This document shows, in pieces, positions 1 through 8,646 of a stretch of 64,000 nucleotides of DNA. This DNA comes from Lacrimispora sp. BS-2 (GTDB taxonomy: Bacteria; Bacillota; Clostridia; Lachnospirales; Lachnospiraceae): assembly GCF_040207125.1 (NCBI RefSeq), contig NZ_CP157940.1:1240001-1304000 (forward strand), read 5' to 3'. Position 1 is the first letter of the stretch; the number at the start of each line of letters is the position of its first letter. The translations under genes and the position numbers were made by a program. Below the pieces are notes generated by a model, which saw nothing but the letters and a program-made list of their open reading frames with translations, did no database searches and was not told the DNA's origin.

Positions 1-254
1 ACACTGCTGAATACGGTGATTATATCACAGGACCAAAGATCATTACTGATGAGACCAAGAAGGCAATGAAACAGGTTCTTACAGATATTCAGGATGGAAC
101 CTTTGCAAAAGACTGGCTGTTAGAAAACCAGGTTGGAGGCACTCACTTTAATGCCATTAGAAAAAAAGAAGCTTCTCACCAGTTAGAAAAGGTAGGCAGC
201 GAACTTCGCAAGCTTTACAGCTGGAACGACGGCGGAAAGCTGATTGATAACTAA
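1..254 (+). CDS. ilvC: Ketol-acid reductoisomerase, C-terminal fragment (cut by window edge)
   Basis: This is the last 83 residues of ketol-acid reductoisomerase, which converts acetolactate or acetohydroxybutyrate to the dihydroxy acid in branched-chain amino acid synthesis, using NADPH and Mg2+. The reading frame is open from base 3 and reads [13 protein letters not shown] and then [15 protein letters not shown], both typical of the helical C-terminal domain of class I IlvC. It ends at the TAA at 252-254. The N-terminal Rossmann domain lies outside the window. The leuCD genes just downstream suggest a branched-chain amino acid locus, although a LysR gene on the other strand separates them. 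The family call is firm. Confidence 0.93.
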   Translation, partial: TAEYGDYITGPKIITDETKKAMKQVLTDIQDGTFAKDWLLENQVGGTHFNAIRKKEASHQLEKVGSELRKLYSWNDGGKLIDN

Positions 255-282
255 GAATTATAACTGCAGGCAGTGGCCTGTC

Positions 283-331
283 AAATTTAAAAGCCTGGAA
301 AAAGCAAATCTTTTTCCAGGCTTTTAAATTT
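283..331 (+). terminator. Long perfect hairpin after ilvC
   Basis: A perfect 22-bp stem (283-304 with 310-331) closes a 5-nt loop. It lies between the convergent ilvC and LysR genes. No T-run follows it directly, but the stem is AT-rich at its base and a second T-tailed hairpin follows at 393-420. It probably acts as a bidirectional terminator or 3'-end stabiliser. Confidence 0.6.
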
Positions 332-334
332 GCA

Positions 335-424
335 CGGGCAATGAGTCGAACGAACATGCCTGTATATTCAACCGGCAAATGCCGCAGCAGCTAAAAAACC
401 CGCAAAGCGCGTTTTTCTTAGTTC
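335..424. repeat. Intergenic repeat copy 1 with T-tailed hairpin
   Basis: The string CGGGCAATGAG near 335-345 and the string ACCCGCAAAGCG followed by TTTTTCTTAGTT at 399-423 recur at 53494-53536 in the same order. Within this copy, 393-420 forms a short hairpin (AAAAAC..CGC / GCG.GTTTTT) followed by a T-run, which would work as a rho-independent terminator for ilvC. The end of the copy touches the LysR stop codon. No open reading frame fits the region. Confidence 0.5.
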
Positions 425-1322
425 AAGTATGAATCCCGGCCCCTCTCATAGCATCAAAAAAGTTCTCCATAGCCGTGGATAAGCCGCTGGGATTATAAGC
501 GAACCCAACAGTTCTCTTCCTGATTGCCGATTCCAATGGAATCTGGATCAAATCTCCCCGGTCCACTTCTTCCTGGACAAATTCTTTGATCACACATCCG
601 ATCCCCAGTCCGATTTTAGCAAATTCGATCAGCAGATCCATGGTGGTGACCTCTAAAAGCTGATTTGGCACAATCTGATTTTCGTTCAGATATTCGTCGA
701 TGTACTTTCTGGTCATGTTGTTCTTGTCCAAAAGAAGAATATTTCCTGTCTGGAAAAGGTCTGCATCCGGCCCTTCCCTCAGATAAAGGTTATCCAGATA
801 AGGTTTCGTAGCCACAAAAACATCATGGATGTCCATAACCGGCCGAAACAAAAGGGGGCGCCGGTTGGCAGGTTCTGCAATCAGCCCTAAATCAATCCGC
901 TGCTGTTCCAGCATGGTGATCGTATGGGAAGTGGACTGGCTTTCAATAGAAATCTTAATATGAGGATACTTCTCAATGAATCCCTTTAAATAAGGAAGAA
1001 GTATATACTTACAAAGAGTATTGCTGACACCGATTTTTAAGTGTCCGATATTAAAATCCTTCACCCGCTTCAGTTCCAGTTCCCCGCGGTTTAATTCTTC
1101 AAAGGCTGTTTTTGTATGATTATATAGAAGCTTTCCTTCTTCCGTAAGCTGGACGCCTCTGGAATTTCTCGTAAATAAGGCCACCTCCAGGCTGTCTTCC
1201 AGCTTGCTGATGGATTTGCTGATGGCTGGTTGGCTGATGTAAAGCTCTTTGGCGGCCTTTGAGATATTACCGGCTTTGGCAACTTCATAAAATATCTTAT
1301 AATGGGAAAGGTTATGATCCAT
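423..1322 (-). CDS. LysR-family transcriptional regulator
   Basis: This is a 299-residue LysR-type activator or repressor. Residues 1-60 form the winged helix-turn-helix, with ISKAAKELYISQPAISKSI as the recognition region. Residues about 90-295 form the periplasmic-binding-protein-like effector domain. I chose ATG 1322 (MDHNLSHYKIF) because GAGAGGAG lies 8 nt upstream; an in-frame ATG at 1340 would put that ribosome binding site inside the gene. It is divergent from leuC, so control of leuCD and of its own gene is the simplest guess. The effector cannot be read from the sequence. The 3' end abuts an intergenic repeat. Confidence 0.88.
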   Translation of the reverse strand: MDHNLSHYKIFYEVAKAGNISKAAKELYISQPAISKSISKLEDSLEVALFTRNSRGVQLTEEGKLLYNHTKTAFEELNRGELELKRVKDFNIGHLKIGVSNTLCKYILLPYLKGFIEKYPHIKISIESQSTSHTITMLEQQRIDLGLIAEPANRRPLLFRPVMDIHDVFVATKPYLDNLYLREGPDADLFQTGNILLLDKNNMTRKYIDEYLNENQIVPNQLLEVTTMDLLIEFAKIGLGIGCVIKEFVQEEVDRGDLIQIPLESAIRKRTVGFAYNPSGLSTAMENFFDAMRGAGIHT

Positions 1323-1533
1323 GTTAAGGTCTCCTCTCATTTTTCTTCCTATCTTATAACTGGCTATTATATTAAATATTCATATTATGTATTTCTATTA
1401 TATCAATAAGTATGTTAGAATGTAAAGCAAGAAAAAGATGTTACGGTTTGGCCAGGAAACGTGTTCTTTCCGCCAGATGGTGAATGGCATGGCTGAACTT
1501 TAATAGTGATAAACTAACAGGAGGACGCAGTCG
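1323..1533. promoter_or_regulatory. Divergent LysR / leuC control region
   Basis: This AT-rich intergenic stretch of about 200 bp must hold both promoters. It contains interleaved near-palindromic ATATT/TATTA segments at 1363-1405, where a LysR-type T-N11-A operator would be expected, and a TTAGAAT -10-like hexamer near 1412 pointing to leuC. I see no T-box or leucine leader peptide. The leuC ribosome binding site is AGGAGG near 1521. Confidence 0.4.
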
Positions 1534-2799
1534 ATGGGAATGACGATGACCCAGAAAATATTGGCAGCCCATGCAGGGCTTTCCCAGGTAAAGGCAGGAC
1601 AGTTGATTGAAGCGGAGCTGGATCTGGTATTGGGAAATGATATTACATCTCCGGTTGCCATTAAGGAAATGGAGAAGTTTAATAAGGAAACCATCTTTCA
1701 TAAAGATAAGATTGCCCTGGTTATGGACCATTTTATTCCTAATAAGGATATTAAATCCGCAGAAAATTGTAAATGCTGCCGTGATTTCGCCGGCAAACAC
1801 GAAATTACCAATTATTTCGACGTAGGGCAGATGGGTATCGAACATGCCCTTCTTCCGGAAAAGGGGTTGGTGGTTGCGGGAGATGCAGTCATTGGGGCGG
1901 ATTCTCATACATGCACTTATGGAGCACTGGGAGCTTTTTCTACCGGCGTGGGCAGCACGGATATGGCGGCAGGCATGGTGACTGGAAAAGCCTGGTTCAA
2001 AGTGCCGACCGCAATAAAGTTTGAACTTGTGGGGAAACCCTCCAAATGGGTCAGCGGCAAGGATGTTATTTTACATATCATAGGCATGATCGGCGTAGAC
2101 GGCGCCTTATACAAGTCCATGGAATTTTCAGGAGACGGCATCAGGAATTTGTCCATGGATGACCGTTTTACCATTTGCAACATGGCCATTGAAGCCGGAG
2201 GAAAGAACGGCATTTTTCCGGTGGATGATCTTGCAATCCAATACATAAAGGACCACGGGAAGCGTGATTACAAAATTTATGAGGCGGATGAGGAGGCCGA
2301 ATATGAAGCGGTTTATACCATTGACTTATCCAAATTAGAGCCTACGGTTTCCTTCCCCCACCTTCCTGAAAATACCAGGACCATGGGCTCCTTTGGGGAG
2401 ATCAAGATCGATCAGTCGGTGATCGGATCCTGTACCAATGGCAGGCTTGATGATATGCGAATCGCAGCCGCTGTCATGAAAGGTCATAAAGTGGCAAAAA
2501 ATGTGCGCTGTATCGTAATTCCTGCCACTCAGGAAATTTATTTGCAGTCCATGAAAGAAGGCCTTTTAGAAATCTTTATTGAAGCCGGAGCTGTGGTAAG
2601 CACCCCGACCTGCGGTCCCTGCCTTGGGGGCTATATGGGAATCCTGGCGGCAGGAGAGCGCTGTATCTCCACCACCAACCGTAATTTTGTAGGCCGGATG
2701 GGTCATGTGGACTCAGAGGTATATCTGGCCAGTCCTGCGGTGGCGGCTGCAAGCGCAATTACCGGCCATATATCTGTGCCGGGCGAACTGGGATTATAG
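1534..2799 (+). CDS. leuC: 3-isopropylmalate dehydratase large subunit
   Basis: LeuC is 421 residues and, with LeuD, isomerises 2-isopropylmalate to 3-isopropylmalate in leucine synthesis; the pair belongs to the aconitase superfamily. The sequence shows [15 protein letters not shown] and, near the C-terminus, [11 protein letters not shown]. The cysteines in these segments and in GSCTNGR bind the [4Fe-4S] cluster. The length is that of the short HacA-like LeuC class typical of anaerobes and archaea, rather than the E. coli form of about 466 residues. The start follows AACAGGAGG by 9 nt. leuD follows after 13 bp and is certainly co-transcribed. Confidence 0.95.
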   Translation: MGMTMTQKILAAHAGLSQVKAGQLIEAELDLVLGNDITSPVAIKEMEKFNKETIFHKDKIALVMDHFIPNKDIKSAENCKCCRDFAGKHEITNYFDVGQMGIEHALLPEKGLVVAGDAVIGADSHTCTYGALGAFSTGVGSTDMAAGMVTGKAWFKVPTAIKFELVGKPSKWVSGKDVILHIIGMIGVDGALYKSMEFSGDGIRNLSMDDRFTICNMAIEAGGKNGIFPVDDLAIQYIKDHGKRDYKIYEADEEAEYEAVYTIDLSKLEPTVSFPHLPENTRTMGSFGEIKIDQSVIGSCTNGRLDDMRIAAAVMKGHKVAKNVRCIVIPATQEIYLQSMKEGLLEIFIEAGAVVSTPTCGPCLGGYMGILAAGERCISTTNRNFVGRMGHVDSEVYLASPAVAAASAITGHISVPGELGL

Positions 2800-2812
2800 G
2801 AGGTTATAAAAT

Positions 2813-3301
2813 ATGAAGGCATGTGGATCTGTTTTTAAATACGGAGATAATGTGGATACGGATGTTATCATTCCTGCAAGATATTTGAATATCATAGATG
2901 GGAATGAGCTGGCAAAGCACTGCATGGAAGATATTGACAAGGATTTTGTAACCAATGTAAAAAAAGGAGACATTATTGTCGCAAATAAGAATTTTGGATG
3001 CGGTTCTTCCAGAGAGCACGCCCCTCTGGTAATCAAGTGTGCCGGCATAAGCTGTGTCATTGCCGAGACCTTTGCCAGGATTTTTTACCGGAATGCAATT
3101 AATATCGGCCTTCCTATTATAGAATGTCCGGAAGCTGCCAGAGCCATTCAGGCAGGAAATGAGGTTACGGTAGATTTTGACAGCGGCATTATCACCAACA
3201 AGACCACCGGCAAATCCTTTGAAGGGCAGGCGTTTCCTCCCTTTATGCAGGAAATCATTTCAGCAGGTGGGTTGTTCCCCTATATTAATAAGAAGAAATA
3301 G
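2813..3301 (+). CDS. leuD: 3-isopropylmalate dehydratase small subunit
   Basis: LeuD is 162 residues and supplies the swivelling domain that closes over the substrate in the LeuCD heterodimer. It shows the family segment [14 protein letters not shown] at the N-terminus, followed by [12 protein letters not shown], which carries the substrate-binding Ser-Arg pair. An AGGAGG lies 8 nt before the ATG. The transcript ends at a strong hairpin just downstream, so leuC and leuD form a two-gene unit. leuA and leuB are not in the window. Confidence 0.95.
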   Translation: MKACGSVFKYGDNVDTDVIIPARYLNIIDGNELAKHCMEDIDKDFVTNVKKGDIIVANKNFGCGSSREHAPLVIKCAGISCVIAETFARIFYRNAINIGLPIIECPEAARAIQAGNEVTVDFDSGIITNKTTGKSFEGQAFPPFMQEIISAGGLFPYINKKK

Positions 3302-3322
3302 ATGGTTTTCATGGAAAATCGG

Positions 3323-3370
3323 TCCGTAATTGCCAGGAATTGTATCCGGCAGTTACGGATCTTTTATTTA
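3323..3370 (+). terminator. leuCD terminator
   Basis: TCCGTAA..TTGCC pairs with GGCAGTTACGGA (3323-3359). The hairpin is followed by TCTTTTATTTA. Confidence 0.8.
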
Positions 3371-3415
3371 CCAGCGGGCAGCGAGCCAATGTCGGGCTTC
3401 CTTGACTTCCTGACA

Positions 3416-3444
3416 TTGCAAATAATGGGAATGCGTATTATAAT
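3416..3444 (+). promoter_or_regulatory. Probable ybaK promoter
   Basis: TTGCAA and TATAAT are separated by 17 bp and lie upstream of an AAGGAG at 3457. The -35 is a 4/6 match, so the call is tentative. Confidence 0.45.
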
Positions 3445-3471
3445 AAGAAAAAATTCAAGGAGTTGATTTAT

Positions 3472-3945
3472 ATGGTAAAGACAAATGCAATGAGAATGCT
3501 TGACAAGGCAAAGATTTTATATACCACAAGAGAATACGAAGTGGACGAGCAGGATCTGTCCGGCAGCCACGCAGCGGATATGATGGGGGCGGATCATGGG
3601 AGCGTATTTAAAACTCTTGTATTAAAAGGTGAAAAAATGGGATATCTGGTCTGCTGTATTCCGGTTGACGGGGAACTGGATTTAAAAAAAGCGGCGAAAG
3701 CTGCCGGAGATAAGAAGGTGGAGATGATTCCGATGAAGGATTTGCAGGGAGTCACAGGATACATTCGGGGAGGCTGTTCTCCTATCGGCATGAAAAAACA
3801 ATTTCCTACCTTTGTCGAAGAATCAGCCCGTTCCTACGGGGAAATTGTCGTCAGCGGAGGCTTAAGAGGGCAGCAAATCGTCATATCTCCCCAAGCCTTG
3901 GTTGACTTTATAAAGGGCAAATTTGCTTCGCTGACACAGAGTTAG
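3472..3945 (+). CDS. ybaK: Cys-tRNA(Pro) deacylase, YbaK/EbsC family
   Basis: This is a 157-residue YbaK-fold protein. The family hydrolyses Cys-tRNA(Pro) that prolyl-tRNA synthetase has mischarged. Visible marks are the conserved lysine segment SVFKTLVLKGEK near residue 45, GELDLKKAAKAAG, GYIRGGCSPIGMKK and SGGLRGQQIVISP. I start it at ATG 3472, 9 nt after AAGGAG; an upstream in-frame TTG at 3463 overlaps that ribosome binding site and is unlikely. It is monocistronic between two intergenic gaps. Specificity within the YbaK/ProX superfamily is inferred from similarity. Confidence 0.9.
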   Translation: MVKTNAMRMLDKAKILYTTREYEVDEQDLSGSHAADMMGADHGSVFKTLVLKGEKMGYLVCCIPVDGELDLKKAAKAAGDKKVEMIPMKDLQGVTGYIRGGCSPIGMKKQFPTFVEESARSYGEIVVSGGLRGQQIVISPQALVDFIKGKFASLTQS

Positions 3946-4149
3946 TTTACATAAAACGAAGAAAGACAGGGACAAGTCTACCTGGTGATGTTGAATAATT
4001 AACATAAATGTAACACTATTGTAAAATGTTATTATAATATTGGCATAAAAATCAGGAACAATAATGCGAAAATATAGTATATAATGCACAAAGAGAAAAA
4101 GGAGGTGAAAAAATAGAAATTAAAATATCACAAAAATGTTAAATAGGCA

Positions 4150-4179
4150 TTGACTTTTTTGGCAGGCTTCTTCTATAAT
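4150..4179 (+). promoter_or_regulatory. Sigma-A-type promoter of the SleB-like gene
   Basis: TTGACT (4150-4155) and TATAAT (4174-4179) are separated by 18 bp and lie about 75 bp before the ATG. The rest of the 308-bp gap (3946-4253) is AT-rich. It holds an unused AGGAGG at about 4101-4106 followed only by the minimal frame GTG AAA AAA TAG, and no other gene that I can see. Confidence 0.7.
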
Positions 4180-4253
4180 TACGGACGTCACCAGGAAACG
4201 GCTGTGAAATGTAACCAGCCCAGGCAAGTGATATATGAGAAAGAGGTGTATAT

Positions 4254-5138
4254 ATGCTTACACTACGCTCTATCCTTCAGCAGATTTGTCAATTCTTCAG
4301 AGGGATGACCTTTAAGGTCACAAAGCGGATGTATCGTTCTTCCGCAGTTTTTATGGCGGGTGCGGCAATTATTACTGTTGTGGCGTTTACCTCAACAGGA
4401 TTTGGAAGCGGCGGCAGGAATGCTTTAACGGCATTTGCAGAAACGCCGGAATCGGAAGACTCTCCGGATAATGAAGAAGTGAAAGAAGAAACCCTTAAGC
4501 AGGAAAAAGCTCAAATAAAACTTACGGAAGCCAGGATGCAGGCACAGCAGCTTGCCGGTAATTTTCTGGAAAAAGAGGTAATCCAAAAGCAGGCGCAGCA
4601 AGAAGAGTCCAGGGCAGAGATAGAACGAATCAATGCCAGGATCGCTTTGGAAGAAGAGGCAAAACGGCAGGCAGAGGAAGCCGCTAAAAAAGCGGAAGAA
4701 GCAAGAAAGGCGGCAGAAGCGGCAGCCATAAAGGCAGAGAAAGAAAGGGCCCTTCACGCTGCATCGGTGTCTACGGATGATTATCAGGTCTTACTGAGGA
4801 TCGTGCAGGCGGAGGCCGGGGTATGCGACGACAAGGGAAAGATCCTTGTTGCCAATGTGATTTTAAACCGCGTAAAGAATGGAGAATTTCCCGACACGGT
4901 GAAAGGAGTCGTCTACGAACCCTCCCAGTTTTCACCGGTATCAAACGGCAGTATTAATTCCGTAAAAGTGACAGATGATACGAAACAGTGTGTTGACCGT
5001 GCCTTGGGAGGAGAGGATTATTCCAACGGAGCCCTGTATTTTATGAATCGGGGAGGCTCCAGGAGAGGGGCTATAAGCTGGTTTGATTCCCATCTGACCT
5101 ATTTATTCCAGCACGGAAACCATGAATTTTTTAAATAA
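4254..5138 (+). CDS. Cell wall hydrolase, SleB/CwlJ-type (Hydrolase_2) domain
   Basis: This is a 294-residue exported or membrane-anchored wall hydrolase. A hydrophobic segment near residues 31-50 acts as signal anchor. Residues about 75-165 are a highly charged, Ala/Glu/Lys-rich coiled coil. The C-terminal 125 residues form the Hydrolase_2 domain, starting at LLRIVQAEAG with the catalytic glutamate candidate and continuing with ANVILNRVKNGEFPDTVK and QFSPV. SleB itself hydrolyses spore cortex, but proteins with this N-terminal coiled coil are also found in vegetative clostridial walls, and the sigma-A-type promoter favours vegetative use. Confidence in the domain is high; the exact role is open. 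Confidence 0.85.
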   Translation: MLTLRSILQQICQFFRGMTFKVTKRMYRSSAVFMAGAAIITVVAFTSTGFGSGGRNALTAFAETPESEDSPDNEEVKEETLKQEKAQIKLTEARMQAQQLAGNFLEKEVIQKQAQQEESRAEIERINARIALEEEAKRQAEEAAKKAEEARKAAEAAAIKAEKERALHAASVSTDDYQVLLRIVQAEAGVCDDKGKILVANVILNRVKNGEFPDTVKGVVYEPSQFSPVSNGSINSVKVTDDTKQCVDRALGGEDYSNGALYFMNRGGSRRGAISWFDSHLTYLFQHGNHEFFK

Positions 5139-5241
5139 AAACATTGTAGAATATTCTGCTTTAGGTGTATACTATATGTGTTTGCAGGTACCCTTTGAAT
5201 CTGCGGCCAAACTATACGATACATAAAAGGAGAGTATGATT

Positions 5242-5706
5242 ATGATTTTTGACTCAGCAAAAAACCTTGATTTTTACAGAAACCTTGGAGTGGATGGAAG
5301 ATACGAAAAGGCAGTTGATTTTCTTAAGAATACAGATTTAGAGAGCCTGGTGCCAGGCAAATATGAAATTGACGGTAAGAATGTTTTCGCTAATGTGACA
5401 GAGTATACAACGGTTCCCTGGGAGGAAGCCAAGTACGAAGCTCACCATAATTATACAGATATTCAATATATGATATCCGGTTCAGAAACCATGACATATG
5501 CAAGGATCGATGAACTGGCAGAAAAAGTACCTTATAACGAAGAAAAAGATGTTGTATTTTACGACAATGAAAATCCAGGCTTAAAGGTAGTTGTAAAGGC
5601 TGGAGAATATATGATTTTCAATCCCTGGGATGGTCATAAGCCAAAGGCAGCTGTAAGTGAACCGGCTATGATTAAAAAAGTGATTGTTAAGATCAAAGAA
5701 AACTGA
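5242..5706 (+). CDS. YhcH/YjgK/YiaL family protein
   Basis: This is a cupin-like protein of 154 residues in the YhcH/YjgK/YiaL (DUF386) family, whose studied members act on sugar acids such as N-acetylneuraminate as anomerases. The metal-site residues expected for the family appear in the segments YEAHHNYTDIQYM and FNPWDGHKPKAA. I prefer ATG 5242, 9 nt after AAGGAG, over the ATG at 5236, which lies only 3 nt after it. It is convergent with a pectinesterase gene and shares its terminator, which would fit a role in uronate use, but no direct evidence ties the two. Confidence 0.85.
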   Translation: MIFDSAKNLDFYRNLGVDGRYEKAVDFLKNTDLESLVPGKYEIDGKNVFANVTEYTTVPWEEAKYEAHHNYTDIQYMISGSETMTYARIDELAEKVPYNEEKDVVFYDNENPGLKVVVKAGEYMIFNPWDGHKPKAAVSEPAMIKKVIVKIKEN

Positions 5707-5712
5707 TTAGAG

Positions 5713-5757
5713 AACGGGAACCAATCCTTTGTGCAAAGGACCAGTTTCCGTTTTTTG
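5713..5757. terminator. Bidirectional terminator between yhcH-like and pectinesterase genes
   Basis: AACGGGAAC pairs with GTTTCCGTT around an inner stem CCTTTG/CAAAGG. TTTTTTG follows on the plus strand. Confidence 0.8.
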
Positions 5758-5759
5758 TT

Positions 5760-6725
5760 TTATGGATTCCAGCTATCAGAACCGGACAAGACTGCTTCTT
5801 TTGTAAATTTTTCAAGATCAGCCTCTGTCAGCCGGTGAATCCAGTCCGGCCGTTTTTCCATTACAGCACCAGGACCGTAACTGCCGTATTCGCCATAGAA
5901 GGCATGTTTATGAGCAGCTTCTTTGTTCCAGTCATTCCAGCCTTCTTTGCAGATGTGATCATCCATAAAGCAGTTTAAAAGCACGATTTTCCCATACTCC
6001 CTCCAGGGACGTCCCAGATACGCGTTGTTGGCGGGACAGTTGCCTTCAAAGCGGCAGTTTGCCATGACGTAGCCATATTCCTGATCTTTTGGAGTGGAAG
6101 CAGCAGTCACATAGCTGCTTATTTCCATTCCCGTGTACTTGGAAAAAAAGGTGCAGCCTTCAAAATAAGCTGTGGCACTTCCGAAAATAAAGTCAATATC
6201 CCCCTCGAGGTAACAGTTTTTATAATAGTGCCGGCCATTGATCCGGGGGGAATGCTGCTTTGGTCCTATAAAACCATCCGGTTCGATTTCTTTTGGAGGA
6301 AGAGGACCGGTAAAAAGAGTGTCCTGGTTTCCCAGGAACCGGCAGTTTTCAAAAATCAAACGGTCCCCATCCGCATAAAGGGCCAGAGCCTGTCCAACGT
6401 CAGTACCGGTTCCCGCGCTGTTTTCAAATGTAAGATTCCTGGCGGTAAAATCATGGGTATCGATCAGGCAGGAATAGGTGCGGAAGGTGCCCCGTTTCAT
6501 TCCAACCTCCATGGTCATGCGGGCATAAAGGCCGTAGGAGAGAATGGTGCTTTCCGCATCTTCCCCAAGAAAGGTTACGTGAGGAACCGTTACGGTGATC
6601 TGTTCTTCGTAAAATCCCTTGTGAATGTAGAGAAGGTGCTCCCCGGTATGATCGGCTGGAAGAGAACGGAGCGCTTCTCCAATGCTTTTAAAATCTCCGG
6701 TTCCATCTTTAGAAATATGAATCAT
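5760..6725 (-). CDS. Pectinesterase (carbohydrate esterase family 8)
   Basis: This 321-residue right-handed beta-helix enzyme would remove methyl esters from pectin or oligogalacturonides. All family signatures are visible: GQALALYADGD, the catalytic QDTLFTG, DFIFGSATAYFEGC with the nucleophilic Asp, and YLGRPWREYG. There is no signal peptide; the protein starts directly with MIHISKDGTGDFKSI. It is therefore probably cytoplasmic and acts on imported methylated oligomers, unlike the secreted plant-pathogen enzymes. It converges on a YhcH-family gene. Its own promoter should lie in the AT-rich 6740-6800 stretch, but I cannot pick clear boxes. Confidence 0.92.
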   Translation of the reverse strand: MIHISKDGTGDFKSIGEALRSLPADHTGEHLLYIHKGFYEEQITVTVPHVTFLGEDAESTILSYGLYARMTMEVGMKRGTFRTYSCLIDTHDFTARNLTFENSAGTGTDVGQALALYADGDRLIFENCRFLGNQDTLFTGPLPPKEIEPDGFIGPKQHSPRINGRHYYKNCYLEGDIDFIFGSATAYFEGCTFFSKYTGMEISSYVTAASTPKDQEYGYVMANCRFEGNCPANNAYLGRPWREYGKIVLLNCFMDDHICKEGWNDWNKEAAHKHAFYGEYGSYGPGAVMEKRPDWIHRLTEADLEKFTKEAVLSGSDSWNP

Positions 6726-6813
6726 AATTATCCTTTCTTTTGATTATTGTACACAAAATGCATATTTATATATTAAATATATCCATTTTATATGAAAAAT
6801 GCAATCAAAATCA

Positions 6814-6842
6814 TTGACTTTTTCTTAACAAAGTGAGATAAT
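6814..6842 (+). promoter_or_regulatory. pckA promoter
   Basis: TTGACT and GATAAT are separated by 17 bp. They lie about 39 bp before the ATG, which has AGGAGG upstream. Confidence 0.75.
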
Positions 6843-6880
6843 AGTCACAAATTTGGATTTTATAAAAGGAGGATTATTCT

Positions 6881-8572
6881 ATGTCAACAAAAGCATATTA
6901 TCCAATCAATGAAATTGGAAAAGGCCAACCAGGTTTTGCAACTACGCGTTCGATCATTGAAGCTCCGTTTTATGGAAACAACGTAATAAAAATCAATACT
7001 CTTAGAGAGGCATATGAACTGGCGAAGAATTCACCAGGAACTGTTGTAACGGACATGCCTGTATACAGAGGAGAGGAATTTGGCCTTGATAAGGATGCCA
7101 AGGTTCTCTTGTTTAATGATGGTGCGATTACCGGACGCTATGCGACTGCAAGAAGAATCGCAGGAGAACCCGGTGTAAATTGCGCTGCTCTTGACAAAGT
7201 TGTTATGGACGCAGTTTATGAAACCCGGTGGAAAACAATGTATCATGCACAGGTTTTTGTAGGTCTTGACCCTGAATTCATGGTGAAAGCACACCTCCTT
7301 ATCCCGGAAGGTGAAGAAAATATCCTCTATAACTGGATGCTGAACTTCCAGTATATGTCTGATGAATATGCGAAAATGTATAAAGCTTCCAAGCCGGTCG
7401 GTGATGGAAAAGAAGCCGATATCTTTATCTTCTCCGATCCTCAGTGGAACGGTTCTGACCGTCCCGGAGTCGATCTTTCCTGTTTAAGCGATCCAAAGTG
7501 TTTATGCTACTTTAATACGGACCAGAACTGTGCGGCAATCCTGGGTATGAGATACTTCGGTGAGCACAAAAAAGGCACCCTTACGATGGCCTGGGCTCTT
7601 GCAAACCGCAACGGCTATGCTTCCTGCCACGGCGGACAGAAAGAATATAACTTAACCGATGGTTCAAAATATGTTGCATCTGTATTTGGTTTATCCGGCT
7701 CAGGAAAATCCACCATTACCCACGCAAAGCATGGCGGAAAATATGATGTTACGGTTCTTCATGACGATGCATTTATTATCAATACCGACACCTGCTCATC
7801 TGTGGCATTGGAACCTACATACTTTGATAAAACACAGGATTACCCGACCGGCTGTGAAGATAACAAATATCTTTTAACTGCCCAGAACTGCTCCTGTACC
7901 TTAGACGAAGACGGAAAGATCCAGCTGGTAACAGAGGATATAAGAAACGGCAACGGACGTGCCATCAAATCAAAATTGTGGTCTCCTAACCGTGTGGATA
8001 AGATCAATGCTCCGGTCAATGCTATTTTCTGGATCATGAAGGATCCTACCATTCCGCCGATAGTAAAGTTAAAAGGTTCTTCCCTGGCATCTGTTATGGG
8101 CGCAACTCTTGCAACAAAGAGATCCTCAGCGGAAAGACTGGCGCCGGGAGCTGATCCAAATGCCCTGGTAGTTGTACCTTATGCAAACCCATTCAGAACC
8201 TATCCTCTTGCCAATGACTATGAGAAATTTAAAAAGCTGGTAGAAGAGAAGGATGTAGATTGCTATATTATTAACACTGGTGATTTCATGGGTAAGAAGG
8301 TTCAGCCAAAGGATACCCTAGGCATCCTGGAAGCCATTGTGGATAAGACCGCCCAGTTCAAGCAGTGGGGACCATTCTCTGATATCGAAATCCTTGAGTG
8401 GGAAGGATTTGTTCCGGACCTTAGTGATGCCGCTTATGCAGAGCAGTTAAAGGCACGTATGGAAGACCGGGTGAAATTTGTTGCCAATACAGCCACTGTT
8501 AAGGAAGGCTATGACAAGCTTCCGGATGATGCCCTGGCAGCACTTCAGAAAATTGTTGAAGAATTGAAGTAA
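6881..8572 (+). CDS. pckA: Phosphoenolpyruvate carboxykinase (ATP type)
   Basis: This 563-residue protein of the ATP-dependent PEP carboxykinase family interconverts oxaloacetate and PEP. In fermentative clostridia it often runs towards oxaloacetate and conserves ATP. The P-loop GLSGSGKST lies near residue 270, followed by VLHDDAFIINTD, which holds the kinase-2-like metal-binding aspartates. The C-terminal RFxTYPL-like segment NPFRTYPLAND is present. It is slightly longer than the E. coli enzyme (540 residues), as is usual for this clostridial branch. It stands alone between its own promoter and terminator. There is no sign of truncation. Confidence 0.95.
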   Translation: MSTKAYYPINEIGKGQPGFATTRSIIEAPFYGNNVIKINTLREAYELAKNSPGTVVTDMPVYRGEEFGLDKDAKVLLFNDGAITGRYATARRIAGEPGVNCAALDKVVMDAVYETRWKTMYHAQVFVGLDPEFMVKAHLLIPEGEENILYNWMLNFQYMSDEYAKMYKASKPVGDGKEADIFIFSDPQWNGSDRPGVDLSCLSDPKCLCYFNTDQNCAAILGMRYFGEHKKGTLTMAWALANRNGYASCHGGQKEYNLTDGSKYVASVFGLSGSGKSTITHAKHGGKYDVTVLHDDAFIINTDTCSSVALEPTYFDKTQDYPTGCEDNKYLLTAQNCSCTLDEDGKIQLVTEDIRNGNGRAIKSKLWSPNRVDKINAPVNAIFWIMKDPTIPPIVKLKGSSLASVMGATLATKRSSAERLAPGADPNALVVVPYANPFRTYPLANDYEKFKKLVEEKDVDCYIINTGDFMGKKVQPKDTLGILEAIVDKTAQFKQWGPFSDIEILEWEGFVPDLSDAAYAEQLKARMEDRVKFVANTATVKEGYDKLPDDALAALQKIVEELK

Positions 8573-8580
8573 AATTTCAT

Positions 8581-8622
8581 AGAGACGAAAAAGGGAGTCC
8601 CTTTTTCGTCTCTGTTTTTCTT
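8581..8622 (+). terminator. pckA terminator
   Basis: AGAGACGAAAAAGG pairs with CCTTTTTCGTCTCT (8581-8613). GTTTTTCTT follows. Confidence 0.9.
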
Positions 8623-8646
8623 AATTGCACTAAAAGAGGAGGCACC

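Noticed and set aside
4101..4130. AGGAGG upstream of the SleB-like gene as start of a small gene
   Set aside because: Only GTG AAA AAA TAG follows; no meaningful frame.
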